From NCBI GenBank assembly GCA_037893225.1, contig JAZGUH010000002.1, positions 3,348,001-3,412,000 of the forward strand: a stretch of DNA of 64,000 bases, read 5' to 3'. A program made the translations under genes and the position numbers. The notes beneath the pieces were generated by a model. It did no database searches, was not told the DNA's origin, and worked only from the letters and a program-made list of their open reading frames with translations. This DNA comes from Hippasteria phrygiana (Eukaryota > Echinodermata > Asteroidea > Valvatida > Goniasteridae). Positions within the stretch are counted from its first letter, which is position 1. The number at the start of each line of letters is the position of its first letter. This document shows, piece by piece, positions 21,801 to 31,947 of this stretch.

Positions 21801-22144
21801 TTAAGGCCGGTTCATACTGCACGCGAATACGAATGCGAAGCGAATTTATGACGTCAACGAATTCGCAAAAGTTGAACACATTTTCAACTCTGTACAAATT
21901 CACACGCTGCAAAAACCGGGCTGTTAAAAACCGGGCTGTTAAATTAACACCGTGTGCATAGGGCAAGATAGCTCAGTTGGTAGAGCGCCGGTACGGTAAC
22001 CCGGAGGTCACAGGTTCGAATCCCGCTCCTGCCAGTGTCTTTGTTCACTTTGAAAAACATTTTCAACTTGTGCGAATCTTCGTCGCTAATGTTTCATGAC
22101 GTCAAAGTTGCTTCGCATTCGCATTCGCGTATGAACCGGCCTTT
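21801..22144. mobile_element. Family J foldback carrying CRE motifs, interrupted by a SINE
   Basis: Inverted ends AAGGCCGGTTCATACT and AGTATGAACCGG-type sequence flank arms with GCGAATGCGAAGCGAATTT. Each arm holds a perfect TGACGTCA (21849-21856 and 22097-22104). The element is split at its loop by the 169-bp insertion at 21889-22057. An uninterrupted copy is at 61187. Confidence 0.8.
21889..22057 (+). mobile_element. tRNA-derived SINE, family 1, copy 2, with 10-bp target duplication
   Basis: The insert is bounded by an exact CATTTTCAAC repeat (21879-21888 and 22058-22067). The tRNA-like head is at 21962-22034, with a G-C-paired D arm, B box GGTTCGAATCC and tail TTTGTTCACTTTGAAAAA. About 70 bp upstream of the head carries AACCGGGCTGTTAAATTAAC, also found at 22414-22521. 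So this copy moved with extra 5' sequence, or inserted beside another repeat. Confidence 0.8.
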
Positions 22145-22211
22145 AGGCGGATGTGATTTTTAACAATGAGGGTCCAAAATCAAATTCAGATCCCAGAATC
22201 ACAATGAGGTG

Positions 22212-22345
22212 TAAAGGACGGTTCATACTTCAAGGCGGATTTGAGGGCGAAGCCAATTCGCTTGGATAACGGCGAACGTCACACTGAAACGACCATTGTT
22301 GACTCCACAAAATTTGCTTCGCTTTCGCACTCGCACTCGCCTTAA
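22212..22345. mobile_element. Family J foldback, diverged copy
   Basis: It starts AAGGACGGTTCATACTTCAA and has arms with GCGAAGCCAATTCGC and TTTGCTTCGCTTTCGC. It is shorter and more diverged, and the right terminal GAACCGG is lost. Confidence 0.55.
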
Positions 22346-22413
22346 ATCGTTAAATCCAAAAGTCGCAATGTACTGTTTGTCCAGGTTGGACAATAGTTTA
22401 CAGGCTTCAGATG

Positions 22414-22521
22414 CACTGCAAAAACTGTGGTGTCAAATTAACACCGTGTGGCATCTATATTGAACCATTCGCCCAATATAAACACCACACGGTGTCAATT
22501 TAACAGCCCGGTTTTGTGTGT
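22414..22521. mobile_element. Small CACTG-ended foldback
   Basis: CACTGCAAAAACTGTGGTGT leads into arms GTCAAATTAACACCGTGTGG and its inverted relative CCACACGGTGTCAATTTAAC. The right terminus has decayed. Confidence 0.6.
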
Positions 22522-23031
22522 GATTTTGTTAAGAGTTGGACGCCACATTGTCCTAGGCATTTTCAATAGAAAATCACATGCAATGGGTTCACAATGTAAT
22601 TGATGTGCACGTGTTGTTTCACTGCTAATTGTTTGCTTCGAAGTTGCCCTTCATTACTTAAAAGCAGGATTGATAAAAATCATGATTTAAAAAAAGATCG
22701 GATTTAAAAAAATTTAAATCGATTTTCTATTTATTTTTACCATTGTACCATTTGCTTAGAACATTTTTTAAAAATAAGTCAATTTAAAAGACCGTCATTG
22801 AAAGTCAAGTATAACCATGGTGCACGCAATTGTTCAGGAAATAAGTACATGGTCTCAACATCCAGGAAGGGAATGATTAACTTTTAATTTTCCCCCCATT
22901 GTCATTTGTTTACAGATTATCCTCCTAGCAAACCCTTTTGGGGTCTCTTGGCCAAATGGGGCTGTCTTTCCATTTCCTGTTTATCCTTGCCACTTCTCTT
23001 TGTTCCTTCTCTTGCCCTATTACCACATTCA

Positions 23032-23047
23032 CCCCCCCCCCCCCCCC
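23032..23047. repeat. Poly-C tract, 16 nt
   Basis: Lies within a longer CT-rich stretch that yields spurious Pro/Leu-rich frames. Confidence 0.95.
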
Positions 23048-23280
23048 TAACCACACTCCTTTGTCTATTTCCCCAGCTTCAACCTTCATCTTAATCCCTC
23101 CCCTCCTTCATCTTACCCTAACCATACTTCTTTGTTCCTGTCTTCCTGGCTGTCCTTTCCTCTCCCTTTGATGTTTACCCACTGCCACGCTCCTTTGCAT
23201 CCCTCTTTTGTGTTTCTCCACCCACCCCGTCATGCATGTGTGTTCCCTACATGTTTGTTTCTTGTACTCTGTCATTTGCC

Positions 23281-23320
23281 TTTGAGAAAGAACTTGCTTA
23301 AGTTCGAAACGTCAGGCCAG
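23281..23320 (+). other. Stem plus GAAACGTC motif resembling Penelope-like element termini
   Basis: A 6-bp stem GAACTT/AAGTTC with GCTT loop (23290-23305) is followed directly by GAAACGTC. This stem-GAAAC arrangement resembles the segment found at ends of Penelope-like elements, where it belongs to hammerhead-like motifs. The CUGAUGA half is not present (TTTGAGA instead), so catalytic activity is not expected. Confidence 0.35.
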
Positions 23321-23537
23321 CTAATTTTTTGAAATAAGTACTTGTCAAATCCCTTTTATTTATCATATTCTTTTCTGTAGTTTGTCTTAAAATCTCTGTG
23401 GCATTATACGTACAGCATCATCATACTGCACATTTCTCATCCAAGTTGATAACAGGAACCCACCCACCCCCTTACACACAACACAACCATGGTGGAATAA
23501 AACTATTTAAGAAATGAAATGCAGCTACATCACCATT

Positions 23538-23750
23538 AGACGCAATCGGTCGATGTGCGCAATCGGTCGATCATGCTGCGCTATCGGTCGATCGTGACGC
23601 TATGGGCAGATCGCGCTGCGTCGAACACATTCTTAATTCATGGCTCTGGAGGATTTTTATTAAAAGGTAAGTAAAGTCCAAGATATCCATCACAATCAAC
23701 CGATAGCACAACGCAATCGACCAATAGCGCACATCGACCGATCGCGCCCA
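23538..23750. repeat. Inverted cluster of ATCGGTCGAT words
   Basis: The left arm has three GCAATCGGTCGAT/CTATCGGTCGAT copies in direct order. The right arm has three ATCGACC/CAACCGATAG copies in the complementary order, separated by about 110 bp. Confidence 0.65.
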
Positions 23751-23929
23751 ACAGCGACATGTACAGTATGTTTTGTTTTTGTTTAAAGTATATTTAACAG
23801 ACTAGATTGCATACAAAACGTTACCCTAACCCCCTAGGGTGTGTGAAAAATCAACTGAGAATTTAGGACTTTTTTTTTAGGGTTAAGACATCATTTACAT
23901 GGTATCAGTGTAAGAACTAATCCTTTTAT

Positions 23930-24145
23930 AAAGCCGGATGGACTTCTATAGACGTCCAAAAAAAGTTGCCACCTGGCCGGATGACGTCTATACAAGTCAT
24001 TCTCTGCATTTTCAATCCATTGTTGAATTATTGAGTATGTTACGCTTGGCTGCACAAGCCTCTTGTGTCCGTTTCGCTTGGCTGCACAGGCAGCCATGGC
24101 ACCCTGGCGCCTCATTATATATAACCGGCATCAAGGGGTTTTAAT
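23930..24145. mobile_element. Family X repeat, copy 1
   Basis: Shares GGCCGGATGACG, TTTCAATCCATTGTTG, GTTACGCTTG and GCACCCTG in order with the copy at 55553. It ends CAAGGGGTTTTAA. Confidence 0.65.
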
Positions 24146-24229
24146 GGCAGTTGTTTAGGCCTATGTGCCAAAAGTAAGAAGTGCACAGGCAAGAGAAGAA
24201 TACTGTATGTAGGCTACATGCACAACGTG

Positions 24230-24460
24230 GGTCATTCTATAAATTTGGGGTTCAAAAGTGACATGTTTGGTTTCCCTGTTACACCTGACCTGTGTAATTT
24301 CCCATCAAGTATCATTAAAATTCACTTCACACTATTTTTACATGTTTGGCATGTACATGTACTTTGCTTTACATAATCACTCTTGGAGACTGTCCTACAT
24401 TGCAAAATCTTAAACATGTCAGATGTAAAATTGGACCCCAAACTATTTTATAGAATGACC
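24230..24460. mobile_element. Foldback nested in the 2-kb hAT-like element
   Basis: The ends GGTCATTCTATAAA...TTTGGGGT and ACCCCAAA...TTTATAGAATGACC are inverted. AACGT lies just outside on both sides (24224 and 24461), a possible 5-bp duplication. It is non-coding. Confidence 0.7.
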
Positions 24461-24768
24461 AACGTACATTGCTTCAGAATGCATTGTACACAAGATAAAT
24501 GTAGTAAATTTTTCAGGAAATTGGCCTCATACATCACTTTAGAGTGAGTATAAGTGATTTAAAGTTAATGAAAGTCAGGTTTAAATAACAGACTTTGTTT
24601 TTACTTGAAAAATTGACAGAAATAAAAACAATCGAACCGTGATTTTTATTAGTGATATTTTTGTTCCCATTGATTTAAGTCATGATTTAAATCAATGATT
24701 TAAATCGAGTGATTTAAATCAAACAACCCTGCTTAAAAGTGACGATGAAAGAAAAGACGCCATGAAAC

Positions 24769-25010
24769 CACTGATCTCTATATAAACTGGATAGCTCATT
24801 GGCCATTGTGTGCTGTTCAAGCAGCTGAAGCCAGTAGCTGCCATATTACCATTCCCATTTTATCACTGATCTCTGTGTAAGGAGAACGAGATTGAAAGTA
24901 GAGACTGGGGACAAGGTTGTCAAACCTGTTGTTTTGGGAGTGGTAATATGGTGGATGGCGGCTTCAAATTGTACAGCCGATGTGCTATCCAGTTTACATA
25001 GAGATCAGTG
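24769..25010. mobile_element. Family F hAT-like MITE, copy 1, perfect 8-bp duplication
   Basis: Termini CACTGATCTCTATATAAACT and inverted ...TTTACATAGAGATCAGTG are bracketed by exact CATGAAAC repeats (24761-24768 and 25011-25018). The element is 242 bp with a near-palindromic body and is non-coding. Confidence 0.9.
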
Positions 25011-25018
25011 CATGAAAC

Positions 25019-26389
25019 ATAACATGTATTATCTAGATGAACCGACAGGAACCAATGCTTTCCTACTGCCGGCAAGTGAAAGTGCTATATAGTATTTCGG
25101 CGAACACCTTTTACCATCCATGGAATGTTTAACATTGCATCACGTGACTCTGAATACCAGTTCCATTGGTTAATAAAATGGTCTGGGTAAAACGAGAGTC
25201 TGTTCGTTCCATGGTCCGCAAAATATGGCATAAGTTAAAATTGAATGAGTCTGACTTGTGGGAAAAAAATAATTTGGCAACTCACCATGGCAACTGAAAT
25301 ACAGTATACGTAAAAGATATATACAACCCAAAACAGAAAAAAACGCTCATTTACGGGGTAAGCAACGAAAGCAGCTAGCAAATTTGTTAACTGACCGATG
25401 TCTAACTATGAAATGTCTTGATCTTGTCTGTCTTTGTTTTCCTTCGGTCCAGAGGTTTAAAGGCTTACCACGTGAGTACAGGGTTTGTGTTGTTTCAAAA
25501 CATCAGGAAGATCATTACAATGCTTGTGGGATAAAAATGTTTTTGTAAGAAATGTATCGTAAAATAATACTACTGAAATGCCCTCTTTGTCAAATTTGGC
25601 AGTTATACATTTTACGTAACTGTTCTTTTTCCGCCGGGCATAATGATAAGAGACTGTGAACTTCTGCACTGCGAAGGGCATACATGGAAACATAAATGAG
25701 GCAGCACCACGGATGAAACCATCACTTCCCGCCGCAAATGTTTCCCTTGCGCCTTTTTTTTGTTCGCGCCAAAGGCTTGCTGACGTCACCAGACAGTATG
25801 ACGTTACCCTGCCCACAGGCCACGATGTAATCTTGATTCGAAAACCGGGTCTCGATTACCGCGTGTTCTTGCATGTTCTTCTACATTGGTGTATTCCACA
25901 CAGTCATATGAAGTGCACGGGCTTTAATTAGCGCGCAGCGGAGAGGGCCGGTCGCTTAAATCGACCGTCAAGATTTAGGGCTTCGATTCCAGGGCTCCCC
26001 GGAGGGGGAAACTCATTACAGAAGCGAGTGAGCCTTCTCGAAGCTATCACGATGGAGCGTTCCGTTTGGCGAGCGTTGTGCTGATGTACATTATAGCATA
26101 CACGACATGAGTTCGGCCAAATAAGATATAAAATAGATCTCATTTTGGAATGTAAATGCACACAAATTGCCTCATGCACTTCGTTAACTATTCATTAGAT
26201 GTCCCTGCGATAGCAATTGCTACCTCCAGGTCTCATCAACCGAAAACTGGCAATTTGGCTGTCATGATAAAACAAAGGCTGTGATGTGTGATGCAAGGAA
26301 AATGTGCTCTCAGTGTGGTTCCACACAGTTTACCGTGACCTCCATTAAGTTAAAAACGTAGAATAGCCAAGCGCATTTATTTCTTTCTT
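25019..26389. other. No gene recognised
   Basis: Non-coding sequence. A minus-strand frame at 25457-25816 (119 codons) is the longest here, but it shows no domain, signal peptide or composition shift that would support it. Confidence 0.4.
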
Positions 26390-26625
26390 TAATTTCGTCT
26401 GGTAATGATTCCTCCAAGGTGCATATCGCAATTTAGCTCGAAAGCCTTTAGGTCTAGTTTTAGACGTGGGACGAAAACCCCAGAATAATATTCTGGGGAA
26501 AATCCACGAAATCAGACAGGGGCAGAAAACCCAATCCACATGTTGATCCAGGTGGGATTCGAACCCGGGCCGCTGTGGGTGAAAAGCAAGGAAAGTACCA
26601 CTGCTCCAACCTACCATTATAACTG
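26390..26625 (-). mobile_element. tRNA-derived SINE, family 2
   Basis: On the minus strand, GGTTGGAGCAGTGGTACTTT is followed by GGCCCGGGTTCGAATCCCA (B box) and a body with an AATATTATTCTGGGG stem. It ends in an A/G-rich GAAATTAAAGAAAGAAAT tail. This is the layout of a Pol III SINE. Its head differs from family 1. Confidence 0.75.
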
Positions 26626-26773
26626 CACGTGTTTTGTTTCAAACGAAATGGAATTTTACTGTAAATGCCGTTGTTATTATTAGTGTACCGGTATACCACC
26701 ATTGAAATTTTCATCGAAATTGGTTTGCCCTAAAACTAAAAATAAAATCAGTTTTGTACACGTACTATGCTCA

Positions 26774-26796
26774 GGACTCGACTCGACTCGACTCGA
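26774..26796. repeat. (GACTC)n microsatellite
   Basis: Four to five units immediately upstream of SINE family 1 copy 3. Confidence 0.8.
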
Positions 26797-26799
26797 TAA

Positions 26800-26950
26800 A
26801 ATAGCGCCCACCCGAACAAAGATACTGACAATTTGGGAGACCGCCAACATAGGGCAAGATAGCTCAGTTGGTAGAACGCCGGTACGGTATTTCGGAGGTC
26901 GCAGGTTCGAATCCTGCCCCTGCCAGTTTTCTTTGTTCACTTTGAAAATA
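26800..26950 (+). mobile_element. tRNA-derived SINE, family 1, copy 3
   Basis: The tRNA-like head at 26853-26925 (73 nt) is preceded by CGCCCACCCGAACAAAGATAC, identical in the copy at 13.3 kb, and followed by TTTGTTCACTTTGAAAA. The anticodon-stem region is altered (ACGGTATTTCGG), and the D stem has a G-to-A change, so it is not a functional tRNA. Confidence 0.85.
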
Positions 26951-27375
26951 TGTTATTTTATATTATATAGATATCGCCCAACACAAGGCCAAAAGCCAAT
27001 TCAGGGTGTGGGCTACAAAAGAAAAGAACATTAATAAATCACAGGGATAGAAGGTATATATTTAAGTTTCGTTTGAATTGTGAAGATTAGGCTTATAAGT
27101 GGAAGGAAAGCAGGTTACAGGTAGGACTAAGAGGTTCCAAAGAGAGGCAGTACAAGGGAAAAACGTGAGTATCTCACAGTACTAGCCTTTGGAACAACAG
27201 TGAAAGGGTGTGATGAGACAGCCAGGCGACTAGGGTACCTGAAAGTTTGGACGGGGGAACTAATGATGAAAGGCCACTGGAACACCTTCCATGGTAGCAT
27301 CGATAGAGTAAGATGACACAATACATAAAACTTCACCCATTGGAAACATCTTAAGTGTTTCAAGTACCTGAGACC
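26951..27375. other. No gene recognised
   Basis: Non-coding sequence; the minus-strand frame at 27127-27363 has no recognisable motif. Confidence 0.35.
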
Positions 27376-27634
27376 AATTCATGGCGCTGCTAAGCACACG
27401 ATTTTTGTGGGCTTACGGCGCCTTCGTCTATTTCACGGGGACCGCAGGCAGCAAGCACAACAAAACGCTCGCTATAACGTTAGAGCTAATTTTGCTTAAC
27501 ATCGCGACGCAGCAATATAAATCTCCAAGTACGCGCAGGCGTTAGCACGACTTGGCCGTGAAATACCGCTAACGTAGCAATTTGTCTGCTGCAGTTAGCA
27601 CATTTCTGCTAACCGTTAGGCAGCGCCATGAATT
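27376..27634. mobile_element. MITE with 15-bp perfect inverted ends
   Basis: AATTCATGGCGCTGC at 27376 is repeated exactly in inverted form ending at 27634. Subterminal TAAGC/TTAGC words lie on both sides. It is 259 bp and non-coding; I did not find a target duplication. Confidence 0.75.
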
Positions 27635-28827
27635 GTTTAATTTTTATAATTTCCGTTTTGATGACATCATCATTTTGAAACTTCACAAAATATGTTGTTC
27701 ATGTTTAACAAGTGTTTGTGGTCGACGTTGGTAAAAGTATGGCAAATTCTATACACATTTTCTTTTGATGTGCTGCTAGATGACGCCATTTCATGTGATG
27801 AAGGCATCCAACTTTTTGTTATGTTGGGCATATCATTCTTAACATTTAATTACTTTGGTTGGTTGTAACAAAATACTTCAATTTTTGAGTTGTAGGCCTA
27901 TTCACTTATTGTACTTTCGGTAACTCAAGAAGTAAAGGTCAGGGGACATTGTGTCTGGGAATCAAAAATGCTGCCCAATGGTAGGTCTAGCAGATCGCAA
28001 ATAGGAACATAGTAATCATTCAATTCGAAAGTTATAATTAAACAAATTTCTTTGTATTTTTATCTTATATCGCTACTAATTTGATATTTGATAACGTCAT
28101 GATGGCGTCACAAAAATATGCACATCTCGGGAACAAGGTTTATGTTCCTTCCAGGTTTTATGTTCCTCCCATGAACCGTTTAGAAGATAAAGTGCTGTGC
28201 TTTGATTTTAGGCATTTTCTTTTCATTTGAAATGTATCTAACTTTGACCTTCCGGTAACTGCGGAAGTAAACATCAGACGACCTCAGAGACCTAAAATAT
28301 TGCCCAACTCTCGATCTATCAGCTCACCAAATATGAACACCGTAGCTGTATTGGTTCATGAGATACAGCTGAAAGAATTTTGTCTTATAAAAAAATTAAA
28401 TCGCTTGTAATCACGACGTCACACTTGTATGCACATCTTGGCATCAGGACTGATGCTCGTGTAAAGTTTCAAGTTGTTACATTATACCATCTTGAAGAAA
28501 AGTGTGAGAAAATTAACCAGTACATGAGCAATAGGTGATCAACCCGATCACCCAATATGTAATCCTAAGAGATTTTACTACCTACTTGTTTCCACCCCAA
28601 GGGGTCCCATCATATTTCAAGCGTGTCAACATTAACCCTAGTGCCAAGTTAATTATTTTCCATAGCACGAAATAATGTGACATACACGCCAGCACAAATT
28701 CCCTGGATTCTAGTATAAACGATCCGTCGGGGACATTTTGGCGCCAAAACGACGTACATCATATCACATCACACTGTGCTCCCACAGTACAGTTTCCACA
28801 CATCGTGTCCACCGAGCAATTGGATGT
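27635..28827. repeat. Diverged roughly 300-bp tandem units with TGACGTCA-like words
   Basis: Three stretches (about 27660, 28090 and 28420) share the order ATGACGTCA-like word, CACA(A/T)...ATATGCACATCT, then ACTTTGACCTTC/TACTTTCGGTAACT...GAAGTAAA. This suggests ancient tandem duplication. It is non-coding. Confidence 0.45.
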
Positions 28828-28935
28828 GTTTGTAGCCGTGCTGCGACTCACATCCTCGCCACAAGTCATGATGAGCCGAACGAAGCCGCATAATTCACCG
28901 TATTTTTTCTTTTCGGCTAGCATCATTACTGGCCC
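28828..28935 (+). repeat. Left copy of an inverted duplicated segment
   Basis: GTAGCCGTGCTGCGACTCAC, ACAAGTCATGATGA and GCCGCATAATTCACC occur in this order. The same order is found on the minus strand at 29930-30030. Family unknown. Confidence 0.65.
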
Positions 28936-29149
28936 CGATGACAAAAATGTTTGCATATGTAGGTCACGATGCTGAACGCTTGCAACTGCTTATCCGCAGG
29001 CATATTGTTATGTAGGTCGTAGTACCCCAATGCTGCGAAGTGGTATTTTAACATAGAAATTTGGGAGCCACAAGATTCAGACGACTGGCTGTTTCATGCC
29101 ACTTTGTTCTTCTCTTTCCCTTGTACGGAAATCTGTGATTTATAGCAGT

Positions 29150-29812
29150 ACGCACATTTGCAAACATCAAAAAACAAAATGACTAAATTATTACAAAATA
29201 CCGTACTACACTGTAAGTAAAATAGCAGTCTCAAGTATCCTGTGAAATCATGGCACCTGGGGCCAATTTCATAAAGCTGTTAAGCACAAAAATTTGCTTA
29301 GCATGCAAATGCTTCCTTGATAAAAACTGGATTACCAACCAGATTTCCATGTGTGGAATATTGCTTTTGACTGGTATTCAGCTGTTGTTTGTGTAGCATG
29401 AAAATTACTTGGATTTTTGGCTGGTAACCTGTTTTTATTAAGCAAGACATTTTCATGCTAAGCAAAGTTTTGTGCTTAACAGCTTTATGAAATTGGCCCC
29501 AGGTGTGCTGTCGTTTCCAAGAAAAGTGGAAATTTATATCGTCCAACGAGTGTGGGCCGACAATCGTTGGAAATAGTCTAGTTCCCCGACCTGATAATTC
29601 CCTGACTCTATAAATTGCTCCGTTTTGTCTAAAGTATGGTCAGGGAACTAGACCACTAGAACATAATTTTTCTCTCTGTTTTCCCAGCATATATGTACAC
29701 AAAACTTTAAACAGGTCAGTGTTACAGTCTTTGGTAGCACGCTATAAAATACCTCCCCCCAAATCCAATCATTTATGATAATTACAGCAAAAGCAAATGT
29801 TGTATATTACAT
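29150..29812 (-). mobile_element. Family A element, copy 6, split by a family C insertion
   Basis: Family A on the minus strand, interrupted at the CACC|GGTGTG word by the 242-bp element at 29259-29500. The right end GTTGTATATTACAT is followed by TTAA (29813-29816). The left end extends into sequence also seen on the right of copy 7 (CACTTTGTTCTTCTCTTTCC). Confidence 0.85.
29259..29500. mobile_element. Foldback family C nested in family A
   Basis: GGGGCCAATTTCATAAAGCT and its inverted match are the termini. Comparison with uninterrupted family A copies fixes both boundaries to within a few bases. The flanks read CCTGG on the left and CCAGG on the right, possibly a 5-bp CCWGG duplication. Confidence 0.85.
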
Positions 29813-29929
29813 TTAAGGGCATCTTCTGATCAGACTTTTCAAATCGTGCAGTGCATGTTTGCATCTCATAGATTTTTGGCGGAAAAGAATGCACGGTAAT
29901 AATGTGTTTGTAATGATGCCTGATACTGC

Positions 29930-30030
29930 GGCCAGCCGGTAAAAAAATTGGTGAATTATGCGGCTTTGCTCGGTTCATCATGACTTGTGGGGCCTGGGAT
30001 GATGTGAGTCGCAGCACGGCTACAACCACA
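29930..30030 (-). repeat. Right copy of the inverted duplicated segment
   Basis: Minus-strand match to 28828-28935 with scattered substitutions and a short indel near the ATGATG/CCTCG position. Spacing between the copies is about 1 kb. Confidence 0.65.
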
Positions 30031-30195
30031 TTATACGCTAATAAGCCTATATTGAGGATAATTTTGCTTGAATAATTTTGTACATATTATGAACACTCAC
30101 AATATCGTTTGGAATCCACTTTGCATACACAAAAGGTACGGCAAGGGGAGTTCATTTTAATGAAGTCATTTTAAATTCATGAGAAATGAAGGGTA

Positions 30196-30350
30196 CACTG
30201 TAATACAAAAATTAAAAATCCTTTTTTACGGGAATTTCCTGGCGTTCGTAAAAAACGGCAGCCGTGGAATTATACGGTGCAAGCTGTTATCTAAAGCGTT
30301 ACTATCCCTTAAAATGACCTTGCTATTCCCATAAAAAGAAAAAGAGTTGA
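30196..30350. mobile_element. Family V (CACTR, ACGGGAAT subterminal), partial copy
   Basis: It starts CACTGTAAT after TA and contains TTTTTTACGGGAATTTCCTG and GTGCAAGCTGTTATCTAA, shared with the window-end copy at 63904. The right terminus was not found. Confidence 0.55.
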
Positions 30351-30820
30351 GTTGGCATAAAGTCATTTTAAATTCCTGAAAAATTTGGGGTATTAAATTT
30401 TTTACAACATCTTTAAAGGACTCTGGTTTTGTTTCGTTGTACATGCATTGTATATATCTCCGAGGACAAGAGAAGGAAGGAAACACAAAGAAACCTTTCA
30501 GTCTTTGAACGTAGAGTCTTTTGTTGAAATCGGTCCTCGAACGTGTGTCAGCTTGTTAGTTTTTTGTATGTCTAGTGTGTTTAAAAACTGGACTATAAAG
30601 TGGCTTTAGGCAATTTGATGACATCGTCACCCGGCTTAACGCTCGACACTCACCTAGGTTCTGTGCACTGACTATAAGCTCTGTGGAGTTTAACAGTTTA
30701 AAAGAAATGATGGGCACCACCATTTTGTCCTGTACTTCGTTCTCTTTACATCCTAAAAAAGAGAAACTCTGAGGTAGACTTGTTGATAGTGGTCTTTCAG
30801 TTTATTTTGGAATATATATA
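30351..30820. other. No gene recognised
   Basis: Non-coding. It contains TTGTATATATCTCCGAGGAC at about 30449, nearly identical to the sequence just upstream of the reverse transcriptase fragment at 39.47 kb, so a Penelope-like remnant may end here. Confidence 0.4.
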
Positions 30821-30974
30821 CACTGTAAAATACTAGGAACTAAAATGTTGTGCTTAAGGCACTTTAAATGATACAAATGCGCAAATTTGTTCATCTATTC
30901 TGAATCATTTCAAGTGCCTTGTGTATCAGATTTTGGTAACATTTCGCACATGCAATCGGGCTATTTTTACAGTG
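30821..30974. mobile_element. CACTR-ended MITE with TA duplication
   Basis: CACTGTAAAAT and inverted TTTTTACAGTG are flanked by TA at 30819-30820 and 30975-30976. The body contains GGCACTT...AAGTGCC arms. It is 154 bp. Confidence 0.8.
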
Positions 30975-31089
30975 TAAACAGATACTACTAATAACTGGCA
31001 TTTAAAACGCTCTTTTTAGATAAGCTAACCACAGCGTTTCATCAGGCCCATCAATCATTCCTGAACCTTCGCATCTCCGCGGGAACATA

Positions 31090-31240
31090 CATTTTCGGAT
31101 GCAAGTATAACCCTCACAGGCACCCATTTACTCCTGGATGAAGAGAAGCAACTTGTGACAAAGTGTCTTGCTCAAGGATAACCCCTCCTGGACTCGAACC
31201 CACAGTCTGCAGATCGCCATGATCTTGAGTCTGGTATATA
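31090..31240 (-). mobile_element. tRNA-Leu-like SINE
   Basis: On the minus strand, CAGACTCAAGATCATGG (Leu-like anticodon arm) and GTGGGTTCGAGTCCAGG (B box) are followed by TTATCCTTGAGCAAGACACT, a body motif seen in several deuterostome SINEs (from general knowledge). It is 5'-truncated. Confidence 0.6.
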
Positions 31241-31833
31241 CGCTAAAATGAAAGGCTGTCAGGACTGATTACTGTTCCCAGCCGGCTATGTAGAAAGCCA
31301 ACCCGAGCAGCCTGTTGCCGCACCATCGCCAACGTCTGGAATGACATTCAAATTAAATTTCTACCGCGGCTACTGATTGAGATGAGCTGCCTAGTCGCCG
31401 AGTAGCACTCTTCAAGTCATTTTAGACAAAATGCCGCCAGTGCTGAAAAACAAATCGCTCTCCACGACAACCATGTGCGGTGAGAACACGGCGGCCTAAA
31501 GCCAGTAGATTATTAACCAGACCCGAGTGTTGGAATTCCAGGCGGTTAGGCCTCGACCATCGATCGAAATTTTGGACTGCACACAACCTGTATAATGTGT
31601 GCCAATGTTGTGGTGACGTGGCGCACTGAAATAAGCTGAAAGTCGTTCCATGGCATTCTAAGTTACAAATCGAAAGAATTTTCCCAATGACAAGTCGATT
31701 AGGCATTTTAACACATTAACACCTTTCTATGAATTTTTAGAACATACATTTTTTTTCTCTATCATAGTTTATGTATACCAACCAGGAACATAGCAGTTAC
31801 TAAGGTGAAATGTTGTAATTGTGTTATATCATA
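31241..31833. other. No gene recognised
   Basis: Non-coding sequence without an assigned family. The minus-strand 94-codon frame at 31422-31706 has no motif. Confidence 0.35.
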
Positions 31834-31947
31834 CACTATAAAAAACGGATTGGTTGAAATAACCAATGAATTCGATAAAATAGCAGAAATGTGTCAACCA
31901 ATCGGACTGGTTTTATTGATTATTTTTAACCAATCTGTTTTCGAGTG
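31834..31947. mobile_element. CACTR-ended MITE, 114 bp
   Basis: The left end CACTATAAAAAACGGATTGG pairs with inverted sequence ending CGAGTG. GGTTGAAATAACC and related GGTTTTATT...AACC words fill the body. Confidence 0.65.

Larger units (their letters stand above)
22665..24731. mobile_element. 2.07-kb hAT-like element with perfect 8-bp target duplication
   Basis: Termini CAGGATTG and CAACCCTG, with subterminal ATTTAAATC-type repeats on both sides, are flanked by an exact CTTAAAAG duplication (22657-22664 and 24732-24739). Terminus, subterminal repeats and 8-bp duplication all fit hAT. I find no transposase frame. The interior is a patchwork of a pyrimidine-rich tract (about 22930-23275), the ATCGGTCGAT cluster (23538-23750), a family X repeat (23930-24145) and a foldback (24230-24460). 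Confidence 0.85.

Noticed and set aside
21962..22034. A functional tRNA gene
   Set aside because: Cloverleaf-like, but U33 is C, an acceptor pair and a T-stem pair are mismatched, and it lies inside a retroposed unit with a target duplication.
22906..23332. Pro/Leu-rich plus-strand frames
   Set aside because: Translation of a CT-rich tract with a poly-C run; no conserved motif.
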